A DNA stretch of 64,000 bases, taken from contig NZ_JABCNG010000001.1 in the NCBI RefSeq assembly GCF_012932495.1, positions 1,922,001-1,986,000 on the forward strand, read 5' to 3'. Position numbers and translations under genes: made by a program. The stretch is from Novosphingobium sp. SG919. Lineage in GTDB: Bacteria; Pseudomonadota; Alphaproteobacteria; Sphingomonadales; Sphingomonadaceae. Shown one piece after another: positions 54,147-62,162 of this stretch (positions are counted from its first letter, which is position 1; each line of letters begins with the position of its first letter). The notes under the pieces are model-generated. The model saw only the letters and a program-made list of their open reading frames with translations. It had not been told where the DNA came from and made no database searches.

Positions 54147-54794
54147 TTACTTCGCTCCGATGACCGTCTTGCGCTGCAGAATCCGCCACTCGCCGTTGCG
54201 CTTCTCCAGCACGTCTTCGTAGTGCCCGGGCAGGCCGACCGTGGTGATCTTGGTCGCAAGGTCAGGATAGACGCTCACGAAATAACCGTAGTGCGTTGCC
54301 CGGGTGGCACTCTGGAACTCGAAATGGTGGCTCAGCGACAAGTGCCACGGCGGATTGCCGTTGCCGATGGCATTGACGCGCGGCATTCCTGCCGGCGCGG
54401 CGCCAGGACCAGCCGGTGCGCCAGGCGCCCCAGGGCCACCCGGCCCACCAGGCGGCGGGAACCCGGGTGGTGGCGATCCGGGCGGACCACCGGGCGCGCC
54501 GCCCGCCGAAGGCGGGGGCATCGCCGCCGCGCGATAGGGCATCGTAAAGCTCTTGCCGGGTTCGGGCTCGGCGATGATCGTTGCTTCGGGCCAGAATGCC
54601 CGGTCGAAGCGCGCCATATCGTGCTGCTCAAGCCCGAGCGTGTAGTTGTCGACCGCATCGTTCACGCCGACCCAATCGTCCACGGTCGGATGATAGGCCG
54701 CAGCGGCGGGCGCCGTCTGGGCCTGCGCCCCGGCCGCAGCGGCGAACGTCAGGACGCTCCCCGCCAAGGCCATTGCAAGTTTCATATCGCGCAT
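54147..54794 (-). CDS. Exported SnoaL-like protein with Pro-Gly insertion
   Basis: 215 aa. Signal peptide 1-26 (A-Q-A-Q). SnoaL-like core (DDWVGVNDAVDNYTLGLEQH; F-W-P-E-A-T-I; later E-D-V-L-E-K-R-N-G-E-W-R-I-L-Q-R). Between core strands lies a roughly 50-residue insert almost wholly of Pro, Gly and Ala (about 90-142), much like the insert of cytochrome b561 at 32.7 kb. Operon neighbour of the cytochrome and flavoprotein. Function unknown. Confidence 0.78.
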   Translation of the reverse strand: MRDMKLAMALAGSVLTFAAAAGAQAQTAPAAAAYHPTVDDWVGVNDAVDNYTLGLEQHDMARFDRAFWPEATIIAEPEPGKSFTMPYRAAAMPPPSAGGAPGGPPGSPPPGFPPPGGPGGPGAPGAPAGPGAAPAGMPRVNAIGNGNPPWHLSLSHHFEFQSATRATHYGYFVSVYPDLATKITTVGLPGHYEDVLEKRNGEWRILQRKTVIGAK

Positions 54795-54826
54795 CACGTC
54801 CGCTCCCCGGCAAGGCTCGATGAACC

Positions 54827-55708
54827 TTATTTGTTGGCTTCGTTTTCCTTGAGCTTCTTGAGAACCGCTTCCGGATCTTCCATCACCGTCGCATTGGCAT
54901 TGGGATCGAAGTTGACCGGATCGTCGGCGGTTCCGCAAACCCACTCGGCGGGCCAGCCGGCTTCGCCGCGGTTGCGCTTGAAGATCTGGGGATCGGCCTC
55001 GTAAGGCTTGGTCCAGATCGTGTCGTCATAGATGGTCAGGCGGATTTCCATCGTATCGGGATCGAGCAGGCGGAAACGTTCCACCATGCGCATGTCCGGC
55101 CCGTGCGGACCAAAGATGGAATCCGGCGGCAGGACCAGGCGCCCCGTGCCCTTGCCCGGGAAATTGGTGTACTGCGTCAGCACGTCATCATGGAAGCTGA
55201 TGCTGTCGACCACCAGCGTATCGCCTTCGAAATGCGCGACCGATTCACCCAGGTAGCTGGGGTTCGGCCGGTCCGAATGCTTCCCGTTGAGACGCAGGAA
55301 GCGCGTCATGCTGCTGTTTTCGATATAGATCGCGATCATGCCCGGTTCGTAGAAGAACTTGAGCGGCGACCCGAGGCGCTGGATGATCGGCATGCCGGGC
55401 GTCTTGCAGCCTGCCCCGGCGAACGGAATGTCCTCGATCGCCTTGAACTTGTCGGCATGGGCCTTGGCCTGCGGCGTCAACGGCGTGCCATTGGCCTTGT
55501 CGAGGAACGAGGTAACGCTCTGCCAATTCCCGGTGAAGAAATCCGGCATCCGCGTCACGTCACCCCAGGCCGAACCCAGTGGCTGGGCGCCGGCCGGTGC
55601 CGCGGGCGCAGCAGGCGCGGGCGCTGCAGGTTGCGCCACGGCCAAGGTCGTCGCGATCGGCATGGCAGCGCATAGCGCGGCTGCAAGCACGGTCTTGGAA
55701 TGAAACAT
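54827..55708 (-). CDS. Secreted protein of the GHWEGDTLVV family
   Basis: 293 aa. Signal peptide 1-26 (V-A-Q-P), short Ala/Pro linker, core G-E-S-V-A-H-F-E-G-D-T-L-V-V-D-S at 154-169. Strong paralogue of the 50.2-51.0 kb protein (P-N-P-S-Y-L-G-E-S, F-G-P-H-G-P-D-M-R-M-V-E-R, T-I-Y-D-D-T-I-W). Two Cys (AGCKT, WVCGT) at positions matching the paralogue. Begins 16 bp after DUF6152 copy 3. Function unknown. Confidence 0.74.
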   Translation of the reverse strand: MFHSKTVLAAALCAAMPIATTLAVAQPAAPAPAAPAAPAGAQPLGSAWGDVTRMPDFFTGNWQSVTSFLDKANGTPLTPQAKAHADKFKAIEDIPFAGAGCKTPGMPIIQRLGSPLKFFYEPGMIAIYIENSSMTRFLRLNGKHSDRPNPSYLGESVAHFEGDTLVVDSISFHDDVLTQYTNFPGKGTGRLVLPPDSIFGPHGPDMRMVERFRLLDPDTMEIRLTIYDDTIWTKPYEADPQIFKRNRGEAGWPAEWVCGTADDPVNFDPNANATVMEDPEAVLKKLKENEANK

Positions 55709-55724
55709 CGATCGACCTTTTCGC

Positions 55725-56198
55725 TTAGCGGGGGTGCGGGGCAGAACCGGGACCGCCAGGGCCGCCAAGGCCGCCGCCGGGCGCAGCGCCAAAGCCCGAA
55801 CCGAGCACGCGGCCAGTGGACAGGCGCACTTCGTTGATCAGGCCCACCGGCTTGCCATTGCGGCTAGGGAAGCCCGAAACGGTGACTTTGTCACCAGCCT
55901 TCATGTCGTGAGAATTCCAGCCGCTGCGGGCCAGCATACCGGCGCTGCCGGCCTCGAAGCCCCAGATCACCTGGGTGCCGTCGGGCTTGACCGAACGCAG
56001 GTAGAGCCACGAATGCGGGTTGGACCAGACCCACTTTTCCACCGTGCCACTCACGACGACCTTCTTGGTCATGTCAAACGGGGCGGCCGAGTGGTGGGCC
56101 GACGCCGGCGCCGCGACCAGGGCAAGAGCCGGGCCACCAGCTACGATCAGCGCGGTTTCCAGCAGGCCGGGGAAGCGAGGTAAACGAAACACTTTCAC
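55725..56198 (-). CDS. DUF6152 protein, copy 3
   Basis: 157 aa. Signal peptide ends A-S-A before His-His-Ser-Ala, so the mature N-terminus again starts His-His. Core S-G-T-V-E-K-W-V-W-S-N-P-H-S-W matches the other copies. The C-terminus ends in a Gly/Pro-rich tail (GAAPGGGLGGPGGPGSAP). I chose GTG 56198 because AAGGT lies 8 nt upstream; it gives a normal signal peptide. First gene of the operon DUF6152 - 293 aa - SnoaL - cytochrome c - Tat protein - flavoprotein - DUF6152 - 285 aa. Confidence 0.76.
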   Translation of the reverse strand: MKVFRLPRFPGLLETALIVAGGPALALVAAPASAHHSAAPFDMTKKVVVSGTVEKWVWSNPHSWLYLRSVKPDGTQVIWGFEAGSAGMLARSGWNSHDMKAGDKVTVSGFPSRNGKPVGLINEVRLSTGRVLGSGFGAAPGGGLGGPGGPGSAPHPR

Positions 56199-56509
56199 CG
56201 CAGTCACCTTTCGAAGTTTCAGGCACGCCTCTCCAACGGCACGCCCCCGCTGGCCCCATTGTGCCGGCGGTTGTCCCATTATGTGCGCCCAGCCGCGTCC
56301 GAAAGCTAGGTGCCACAATTAGATGTCCGCGCCGGGCACTGCCGGGCAATTGGCGGGAAACTGCGAATTTTTGCACCTAACTCGGATCGGGCCAAACGAT
56401 ACGATCGGCCTAGCATGCAGCGCGCCGGCCGGTCTCTTCCGCCGGCAAGCGCATGCGGCGGGCGTCGCTTGCCCGCCCTTCCCGTTCCTGACCAAAAGGG
56501 CCCCATCGC
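56199..56509. promoter_or_regulatory. Divergent intergenic region, DUF6152 operon and FAH gene
   Basis: No gene is visible in these 311 bp. The 12-mer CACCTAACTCGG (56374-56385) also occurs upstream of the MFS gene (22413-22424), so it may be a regulatory element, though a chance repeat of this length is possible. ATACGATCGGCCTAG follows at about 56399-56413. Confidence 0.35.
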
Positions 56510-57514
56510 GTGAAGCTCGCGACCATTCGTAATGCCACGCCCGACGGCGCGCTCCACCTTGTCTCGCGCGATCTGTCGCGCATGGTCCCGGCCGCGCCGA
56601 TCGTGGCGACGCTGCAGCAGGCCATCGAGCAGTGGGCGCTTGTCGCGCCGCGCCTGGCCACGCTTGCCCAGCAGCTCGAACTTGGCGCGGCACCTGGCAC
56701 GACGCCGTTCGAGCCCAGGCTCGCCGCCGCGCCGCTGCCGCGTGCATGGCAGTGGCTCGACGCCTCGGCGTTTCACGCGCATGGCGACTTGCTTGAAACG
56801 GTCTTCGGCATCGATCCGCCCCCCGAAAAACGCACCGTTCCGTTGATGTACCAGGGGGCGGGCGACGACCTGCTGGGCCCCTGCGACGATATTGCACTCC
56901 CCAGCGCGGACGATGGCATGGATTTCGAAGGCGAAATCGCCGTGATCGTCGATCGCGTGCCGATGGGCACGCCGGCCGATGTGGCCCACCGACATATCCG
57001 CCTGCTGATGATCGCCAACGACACCAGCTTGCGCGTGCTGGCCGGGAAGGATCTGCGCACCGGGTTTGGCTTCCTCAATTCCAAGGCTTCGACCAGCTTT
57101 GGCCCCGTGGCGGTAACGCCCGACGAACTCGGGCCGGCCTGGCGCGACGGGCGCATCCACCTGCCGCTGCAGGTTCATTGGAACGGCACGCTGTTCGGCA
57201 GGCCGCATTGTGGCGCGATGGGCTTTTCGTTCAGCGAACTCATCGCCCACGCCGCGCGCACCCGGAACCTTGCGGCGGGCACGATCATCGGCTCGGGCAC
57301 CATTTCCAACGACGATTTCCGCACCGTCGGTTCGGCCTGCATCGCGGAACGGCGCGCGATCGAACTGATCGATGAAGGACAGCCGCGCACGGCCTACATG
57401 GCGTTTGGGGACAGGGTCCGCATCGAGATGCTCGACGAAGCCGGGGCATCGATCTTCGGCGCAATCGACCAGGCCTATGTCCGCGCCGCACCGCCGGCCC
57501 TACCCCACGCCTAG
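56510..57514 (+). CDS. FAH-family hydrolase, long N-terminal domain type
   Basis: 334 aa. Residues 1-115 form the enlarged N-terminal domain (MKLATIRN; LQQAIEQWALVAPRL). The catalytic FAH fold follows with D-F-E-G-E-I-A for metal ligands, A-N-D-T-S-L-R, and I-G-S-G-T-I-S-N-D-D. This subfamily is distinct from the 280-aa FAH paralogues at 26.4 and 31.2 kb. GTG at 56510 with AAGGG. Followed 16 bp later by a TetR regulator, so the two genes are probably one unit opening the transhydroxylase-like cluster. Confidence 0.88.
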   Translation: MKLATIRNATPDGALHLVSRDLSRMVPAAPIVATLQQAIEQWALVAPRLATLAQQLELGAAPGTTPFEPRLAAAPLPRAWQWLDASAFHAHGDLLETVFGIDPPPEKRTVPLMYQGAGDDLLGPCDDIALPSADDGMDFEGEIAVIVDRVPMGTPADVAHRHIRLLMIANDTSLRVLAGKDLRTGFGFLNSKASTSFGPVAVTPDELGPAWRDGRIHLPLQVHWNGTLFGRPHCGAMGFSFSELIAHAARTRNLAAGTIIGSGTISNDDFRTVGSACIAERRAIELIDEGQPRTAYMAFGDRVRIEMLDEAGASIFGAIDQAYVRAAPPALPHA

Positions 57515-57530
57515 CCGAAGGAAACGAACG

Positions 57531-58193
57531 GTGACGGGAAAAGCCTTGCCTCCGCCGATGCCAAGGATCGACCGCCGGCGCGTGCGCACCCGCAGCGCGC
57601 TGATCGGGGCCGGCCAGAAGCTGTTTGCCGCGCGATCGATCGACGGGGTGACGATCGACGACATCGTCGCTGCCGCCGACGTTGCCAAGGGCAGCTTCTA
57701 CAACCATTTCGACGACAAGGAGACGCTGGCTGAAGCCATCGTCGAACTGGTCCAGGGTGACTGCGAACGCGAAGTGCAGCAGGCCAACCATGCGATCCAG
57801 CATGCCGCCTGCCGCATGGCGCGGGCCATGGCGGCGCTGATCCGCTATGCCGAGCGTCATCCCGATCGCTATCGCGCGATGGTCAACCTGTCGAAGCGAC
57901 GCGCCCAGATGGATGCGCCGATCAACGCGGGCCTGCGGCACGACATCCGGACCGGGCTCGCCAATGGCGAGTTCTCGGCGCTCTCGGTCGAAGGCGGGAT
58001 GCTCACCGTATTCGGGTTGGTGGCCACCGCCGTCGATCATCTCGTGGTCGCCACACCGCGGCGCGAACCCTCTGAAGTTGCGCGCGAAATGGCATTCCTG
58101 CTGCTGCGTGCGCTGGGCGTGCCAGGCGAGCGCGCCAGCCCCATCGCCGAACGTGCCGCGCAAGAGGTCTTCGCCGGCAGCGACGGCTGCTGA
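57531..58193 (+). CDS. TetR-family regulator, copy 1
   Basis: 220 aa. N-terminal TetR helix-turn-helix (about 20-68: LIGAGQKLFAARSIDGVTID, ADVAKGSFYNHFDDKETL) and a helical ligand domain. GTG at 57531 with AAGGAAA. It shares long runs with the TetR at 62.8-63.5 kb. Lies between FAH and the Mo-enzyme genes; a palindromic operator lies in the Mo-enzyme promoter, so it is the natural repressor of the cluster. Ligand probably an aromatic intermediate. Confidence 0.9.
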   Translation: MTGKALPPPMPRIDRRRVRTRSALIGAGQKLFAARSIDGVTIDDIVAAADVAKGSFYNHFDDKETLAEAIVELVQGDCEREVQQANHAIQHAACRMARAMAALIRYAERHPDRYRAMVNLSKRRAQMDAPINAGLRHDIRTGLANGEFSALSVEGGMLTVFGLVATAVDHLVVATPRREPSEVAREMAFLLLRALGVPGERASPIAERAAQEVFAGSDGC

Positions 58194-58234
58194 CCTGCAC
58201 CATGGGGCAGGCGGCGTGCGAAAAGCTGTACCGA

Positions 58235-58256
58235 GAAGTTGACTACTTCGTATAAT
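58235..58256 (+). promoter_or_regulatory. Promoter with TetR-type operator for the Mo-enzyme operon
   Basis: GAAGT-TGACT-ACTTC (58235-58249) is an inverted repeat directly before TATAAT (58251-58256). A repressor bound there would cover the spacer. The first start codon is 36 bp beyond the -10. Confidence 0.5.
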
Positions 58257-58291
58257 AGTGGGATACATCGGGCAGATGGTGAGGATGACGA

Positions 58292-61279
58292 TTGGTGGAT
58301 ATCAAGGCACTGCGGCTGAAGGCGACGCTGTTCGCGCTTCCCAAGGTTTTTGCGCTTAAGGCAAAGGGCAGCCCGCAGTTCCGGGCCTTTCTCGAACAGA
58401 AGACATGCGTGGTGCAGATCCGCCTGGCGGACGGCAGCATTGCCCGCAACTATGCCTTCGACCGCGGCCGGATCGTCAGCCGCAAGGGGCTGCACCCCAG
58501 CCCCGACGTGGTGATGCAGTTCAAGGACGTCGATACGGCCGTTGCCCTGACCACCCCGCCGATCAACTATGCCGAGGTGATCCACGCCGGTAAGAACTTC
58601 CGCGTAGCCCTGATGGGCGACGAGGATCTGATCGCATGGTTCACCCAGCTCGCCTCGCGCCTTGATTCCGACGGTTGGAAGATGGGCGAGCCCATGCCCG
58701 ACGGCAGCACGCGCTATACCCAGATGACCAACGGTGGCCCGCTCCACGTCTACGTCAAGGACGGCAGGATCGTGCGCACTGCAATCATCGAATTCACCAA
58801 GGACGATCCCGAGACCTGGACGATGGAGGCCAGGGGCAAGCGCTTCACCCCGCGCCGCAAGGCTTATGTCGCGCCGCATTCGCTCGCCATGAAGTCGATC
58901 GTCTATTCCGAAGACCGCCTGCTCTACCCGATGAAGCGTGTCGACTTCGATCCCGACGGCGAACGCAACCCGCAGAACCGCGGTACATCGGGTTATGAGC
59001 GGATCAGCTGGGACGAGGCGCTCGATATCGTCTCCAAGGAAATCCTGCGGCAAAAGCAGGTCCATGGGCCCGGCGCGATCGCGCTTGCCCACCCTTCCCA
59101 CCACCAGTGGGGCAATGTCGGCTATTACCTGTCGGCGATGATGCGCTTCGGCAATACCGTGGGCGTCACCCGCGTGATGCTCAACCCGGACAGCTGGGAA
59201 GGCTGGTACTGGGGGGCGATGCACCACTACGGCAATTCGATGCGGCTTGGCGCGGCTGCCGGCTATGGCGGCCTGGAGGATGCGCTCAAGGAAGCCGAGC
59301 TGATCGTCTACTGGTCGAGCGACCCGGAATCGCAGTTCGGCGCCTATGGCGGCACCGAGGCGAGCGAGCGGCGGCTTTGGGCCAAGGAACTCGGCATCGA
59401 AGCGATCCACATCAACCCGCACTATTCGCCCACGGCGGCGTTCACCGGCGGCAAGTGGCTGCCGATCCGCCCGGGTACTGACACCGCCCTGGCCCTGTCG
59501 TTGATGTACGTGTGGATCCAGGAAGATCTCTACGACCGCCATTTCGTCGAAAACCGGTCTACCGGGTTCGACGAATGGAAAGCCTATGTCATGGGCGAAA
59601 CCGACGGCGTGCCCAAGACCCCCGAATGGCAGGAGGAAGAAACCGGCATCCCGGCGCGCGAGGCCCGCGCACTGGCGCGGCTGTGGGGCCGCAAGAAGGT
59701 CTACCTGGGCTGCGGGGTCAACGGTGGCGGCTTTGGCGGCGCGTGTCGCAATGCCAGCGGCATCCAGTGGGCGCGCGCCATGGTCATGCTCATGGCCATG
59801 CAGGGCTGGGGCCGCCCGGGGGTGAACTTCGGCAATCTCACCAACGGCACCCCGGTCAATCTCGAATTCTATTTCCCCGGCTATGGCGAAGGCGGGATTT
59901 CGGGCGAACTGATGGCCACTGGCTCGGCCACCAACAATTACGTTCGCATGCCGCACCTGCTGTCGATGAACCCGGTTCCCCAGATCGTCCCGCGCCAGAA
60001 GCTGCCCGAGGCGATCCTCGAAGGCTTCGCCGAAGGCTACCTGCTGGAGCCGACCAGCATGGAAATCCAGTTCCGGCCCTACTTCTACCCGGCGCCGGGC
60101 TGTTCCAAGATTCACATGCTCTATCGCTATGGCGGCTCGTCGATGGGCACGATCGCCAGTTCCGCGCGCTTTGCCGAAATGTATCGCTCGCCCGAACTGG
60201 AATGCGTGGTGGCGCAAGGCATCTGGAACGAAGGCGAAACCCGCTTTGCCGACATCATCCTGCCTGCCTGCACCCAGTTCGAGCGGCATGACATCGGCGA
60301 ATGGTCGAACTCTTCGGGCTTCGGGTATCACTGGCAAGCCCAGCTCAACCACCGCGTCATCGCCATGCAGCACAAGTGCATCGAGCCGCTGGGGGAATCG
60401 AAGTCCGACTACCAGATCTTCTGGGACATCTGCAAAAGGCTGGGTCTGGGCAACTATTACTCCGAGGGCTGCTCCGAGCTCGACTGGGCGAAGCGCGTGT
60501 TCGACTCGTCCGACCTGCCCAAGCACATCTCGTGGAAGAAATTCCTGCGCAAGGGCTACTACGTGGTGCCGCCCGAAAAGCCCGAGACGCGGGTGGCGGT
60601 CGACATGCGCTGGTTCTATGAAGGCCGTCCCAAGGACGTGCCCGAGCCCTTCCCGCTGCCCGCCGGATATAGCCACAAGTGGCTCCATGGTCTTCAGACC
60701 CAGTCGGGCAAGTTCGAATTCGTGCCCAACTCGCTCAAGCGGTTGCGGCCCGAACGCCCCGACCGCCCCGCGCTGATGCGCTATACCCGCCCGTTCGAAG
60801 GCGCGCGCGAGGGCGAGCGGTATCGCCGCTATCCCATCCAGTTGCTCACGCCGCACCAGCGCTTCAGCTTTCACACCGCGCAGGACGGCAAGGGCAGCGC
60901 GATCAGCGATCTTGCCGATCACCGCGTCTGCGTCGATGGGCACTATTACTGGATCGTGCGGATCGCCGAAGACGACGCGCGGCGGCGTGGGATTGCCCAC
61001 CATCAGCTGGTGCGCGTGTTCAACGATCTGGGCAGCGTGATCTGCGCGGCCGAAGTGACCAACCGCCTCGCCGCCGGCGTCGCCCATTCCTATGAATCGT
61101 CGGCGAGCTACCAGCCGCTCGGCGAGCCGGGTGCATCGCCCGATATCGGCGGCTGCATGAACATCCTCACGCCCAACCGCATGCAGGCAGACGGCACCGT
61201 CGCCTCGGCCGGATCGCTGTGCCTTGTCGAAATCGAGGCCTGGTTGGGCACGTCCACGCTGCAGGAAGCCGCCGAATGA
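58292..61279 (+). CDS. Molybdopterin oxidoreductase, transhydroxylase/resorcinol-hydroxylase-like large subunit
   Basis: 995 aa, DMSO-reductase-superfamily fold, with no N-terminal Cys cluster motif. Known relatives: pyrogallol-phloroglucinol transhydroxylase (about 875 aa) and resorcinol hydroxylase. From memory the transhydroxylase uses His144, Asp174, Mo-ligand Ser175 and Tyr404. At a constant offset of 126 this protein has His270, Asp300, Ser301, and Tyr531 within one residue. The extra roughly 120 N-terminal residues (about 1-125) look like an SCP2-type domain (IRLADGSIARNYAFDRGRI, DVVMQFKDVDTA). TTG 58292 with GAGGA six bases upstream is preferred; GTG 58295 is possible. The 4-nt overlap with the small subunit shows one operon. 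Confidence 0.85.
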   Translation: MVDIKALRLKATLFALPKVFALKAKGSPQFRAFLEQKTCVVQIRLADGSIARNYAFDRGRIVSRKGLHPSPDVVMQFKDVDTAVALTTPPINYAEVIHAGKNFRVALMGDEDLIAWFTQLASRLDSDGWKMGEPMPDGSTRYTQMTNGGPLHVYVKDGRIVRTAIIEFTKDDPETWTMEARGKRFTPRRKAYVAPHSLAMKSIVYSEDRLLYPMKRVDFDPDGERNPQNRGTSGYERISWDEALDIVSKEILRQKQVHGPGAIALAHPSHHQWGNVGYYLSAMMRFGNTVGVTRVMLNPDSWEGWYWGAMHHYGNSMRLGAAAGYGGLEDALKEAELIVYWSSDPESQFGAYGGTEASERRLWAKELGIEAIHINPHYSPTAAFTGGKWLPIRPGTDTALALSLMYVWIQEDLYDRHFVENRSTGFDEWKAYVMGETDGVPKTPEWQEEETGIPAREARALARLWGRKKVYLGCGVNGGGFGGACRNASGIQWARAMVMLMAMQGWGRPGVNFGNLTNGTPVNLEFYFPGYGEGGISGELMATGSATNNYVRMPHLLSMNPVPQIVPRQKLPEAILEGFAEGYLLEPTSMEIQFRPYFYPAPGCSKIHMLYRYGGSSMGTIASSARFAEMYRSPELECVVAQGIWNEGETRFADIILPACTQFERHDIGEWSNSSGFGYHWQAQLNHRVIAMQHKCIEPLGESKSDYQIFWDICKRLGLGNYYSEGCSELDWAKRVFDSSDLPKHISWKKFLRKGYYVVPPEKPETRVAVDMRWFYEGRPKDVPEPFPLPAGYSHKWLHGLQTQSGKFEFVPNSLKRLRPERPDRPALMRYTRPFEGAREGERYRRYPIQLLTPHQRFSFHTAQDGKGSAISDLADHRVCVDGHYYWIVRIAEDDARRRGIAHHQLVRVFNDLGSVICAAEVTNRLAAGVAHSYESSASYQPLGEPGASPDIGGCMNILTPNRMQADGTVASAGSLCLVEIEAWLGTSTLQEAAE

Positions 61280-62121
61280 GCAAGTACAACCTGATCTTCG
61301 ATGTCGCGCGGTGCAACAGCTGCAACAACTGCGTGCTGGCGACCAAGGACGAATACCTGGGCAACAGCTTCCCGGGCTATTCCGAACCCGCACCGCGGCT
61401 GGGTGACCTGTGGTTGACGCTGGCCCGGCACGAACGCGGCGCCGCGCCGATGATCGACGTGTCGCACTATATCGAGACGTGCCAGCAGTGCGATAATCCG
61501 CCGTGCCTGACGCCCGAGACCAGCGATGTCGTCTCCAAGCGCGCCGATGGGATCGTGGTGATCGATCCGGTCAAGGCCCGTGGCCGCAGGGACCTGGTGG
61601 GTACCTGCCCCTATGGCCAGATTCACTGGAACGAGGAATTGCAGCTGCCGCAGAAGTGGTCGATGGATGCGCATCTGCTCGACAACGGCTGGAAAGAGCC
61701 GCGCGCCGTGCAGTCTTGCCCGACACAGGCCCTCACGTTGGCCAAGCTGGACGACGCGCAGATGGATGCGCGCGCAAACGACGAGGGGCTGGTTCGCCTC
61801 CACTCCGAACTCGGTACCCGCCCACGCATCTGGTACCGCAACTTCGACCGCGTCAGCCACTGCTTCCTTGGCGGTGCGCTGGTTCGCCGCGAGACCGGGC
61901 GCGAGGATTGCGCCGCCGGCCTGCGGGTGCGCCTGCTACAAGATAACAAGGTCCTGATGGAACAGGACAGCGATCCTTTCGGCGAGTTCAAGTTCGAACC
62001 GCTCGAGGGTCGGGGAGAAGTCTACCGACTCCAGGTGGCCCATGCCACCGGCGCGGTCGTCTTCGAAACGGACGTCACCTTGGATGACAACACCTATCTC
62101 GGAGTGATCGAAGTCCGGTGA
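61276..62121 (+). CDS. Iron-sulfur small subunit of the transhydroxylase-like enzyme
   Basis: 281 aa. Ferredoxin-like part with C13-x2-C16-x2-C19, C69-x2-C72-x4-C77, C111 and C148, fewer Cys than the 16 of DmsB-type subunits, so I do not assign a cluster number. Residues about 205-281 form an Ig-like / carboxypeptidase-regulatory-like domain (RLLQDNKVLMEQDSDPFGEF, YRLQVAHATGAVVFETDV). The known transhydroxylase small subunit also carries such a C-terminal domain. ATG overlaps the large-subunit stop. Would electronically support the Mo centre. Confidence 0.84.
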   Translation: MSKYNLIFDVARCNSCNNCVLATKDEYLGNSFPGYSEPAPRLGDLWLTLARHERGAAPMIDVSHYIETCQQCDNPPCLTPETSDVVSKRADGIVVIDPVKARGRRDLVGTCPYGQIHWNEELQLPQKWSMDAHLLDNGWKEPRAVQSCPTQALTLAKLDDAQMDARANDEGLVRLHSELGTRPRIWYRNFDRVSHCFLGGALVRRETGREDCAAGLRVRLLQDNKVLMEQDSDPFGEFKFEPLEGRGEVYRLQVAHATGAVVFETDVTLDDNTYLGVIEVR

Positions 62122-62162
62122 GCCATCGGGTCGGTGTTTCCACCGACAAGAAGGACTTACCC

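Noticed and set aside
58037..61393. An 1118-codon minus-strand open frame
   Set aside because: It is antisense to the Mo-enzyme large subunit, which has conserved motifs and coupled neighbours; GC-rich codon bias creates such shadows.
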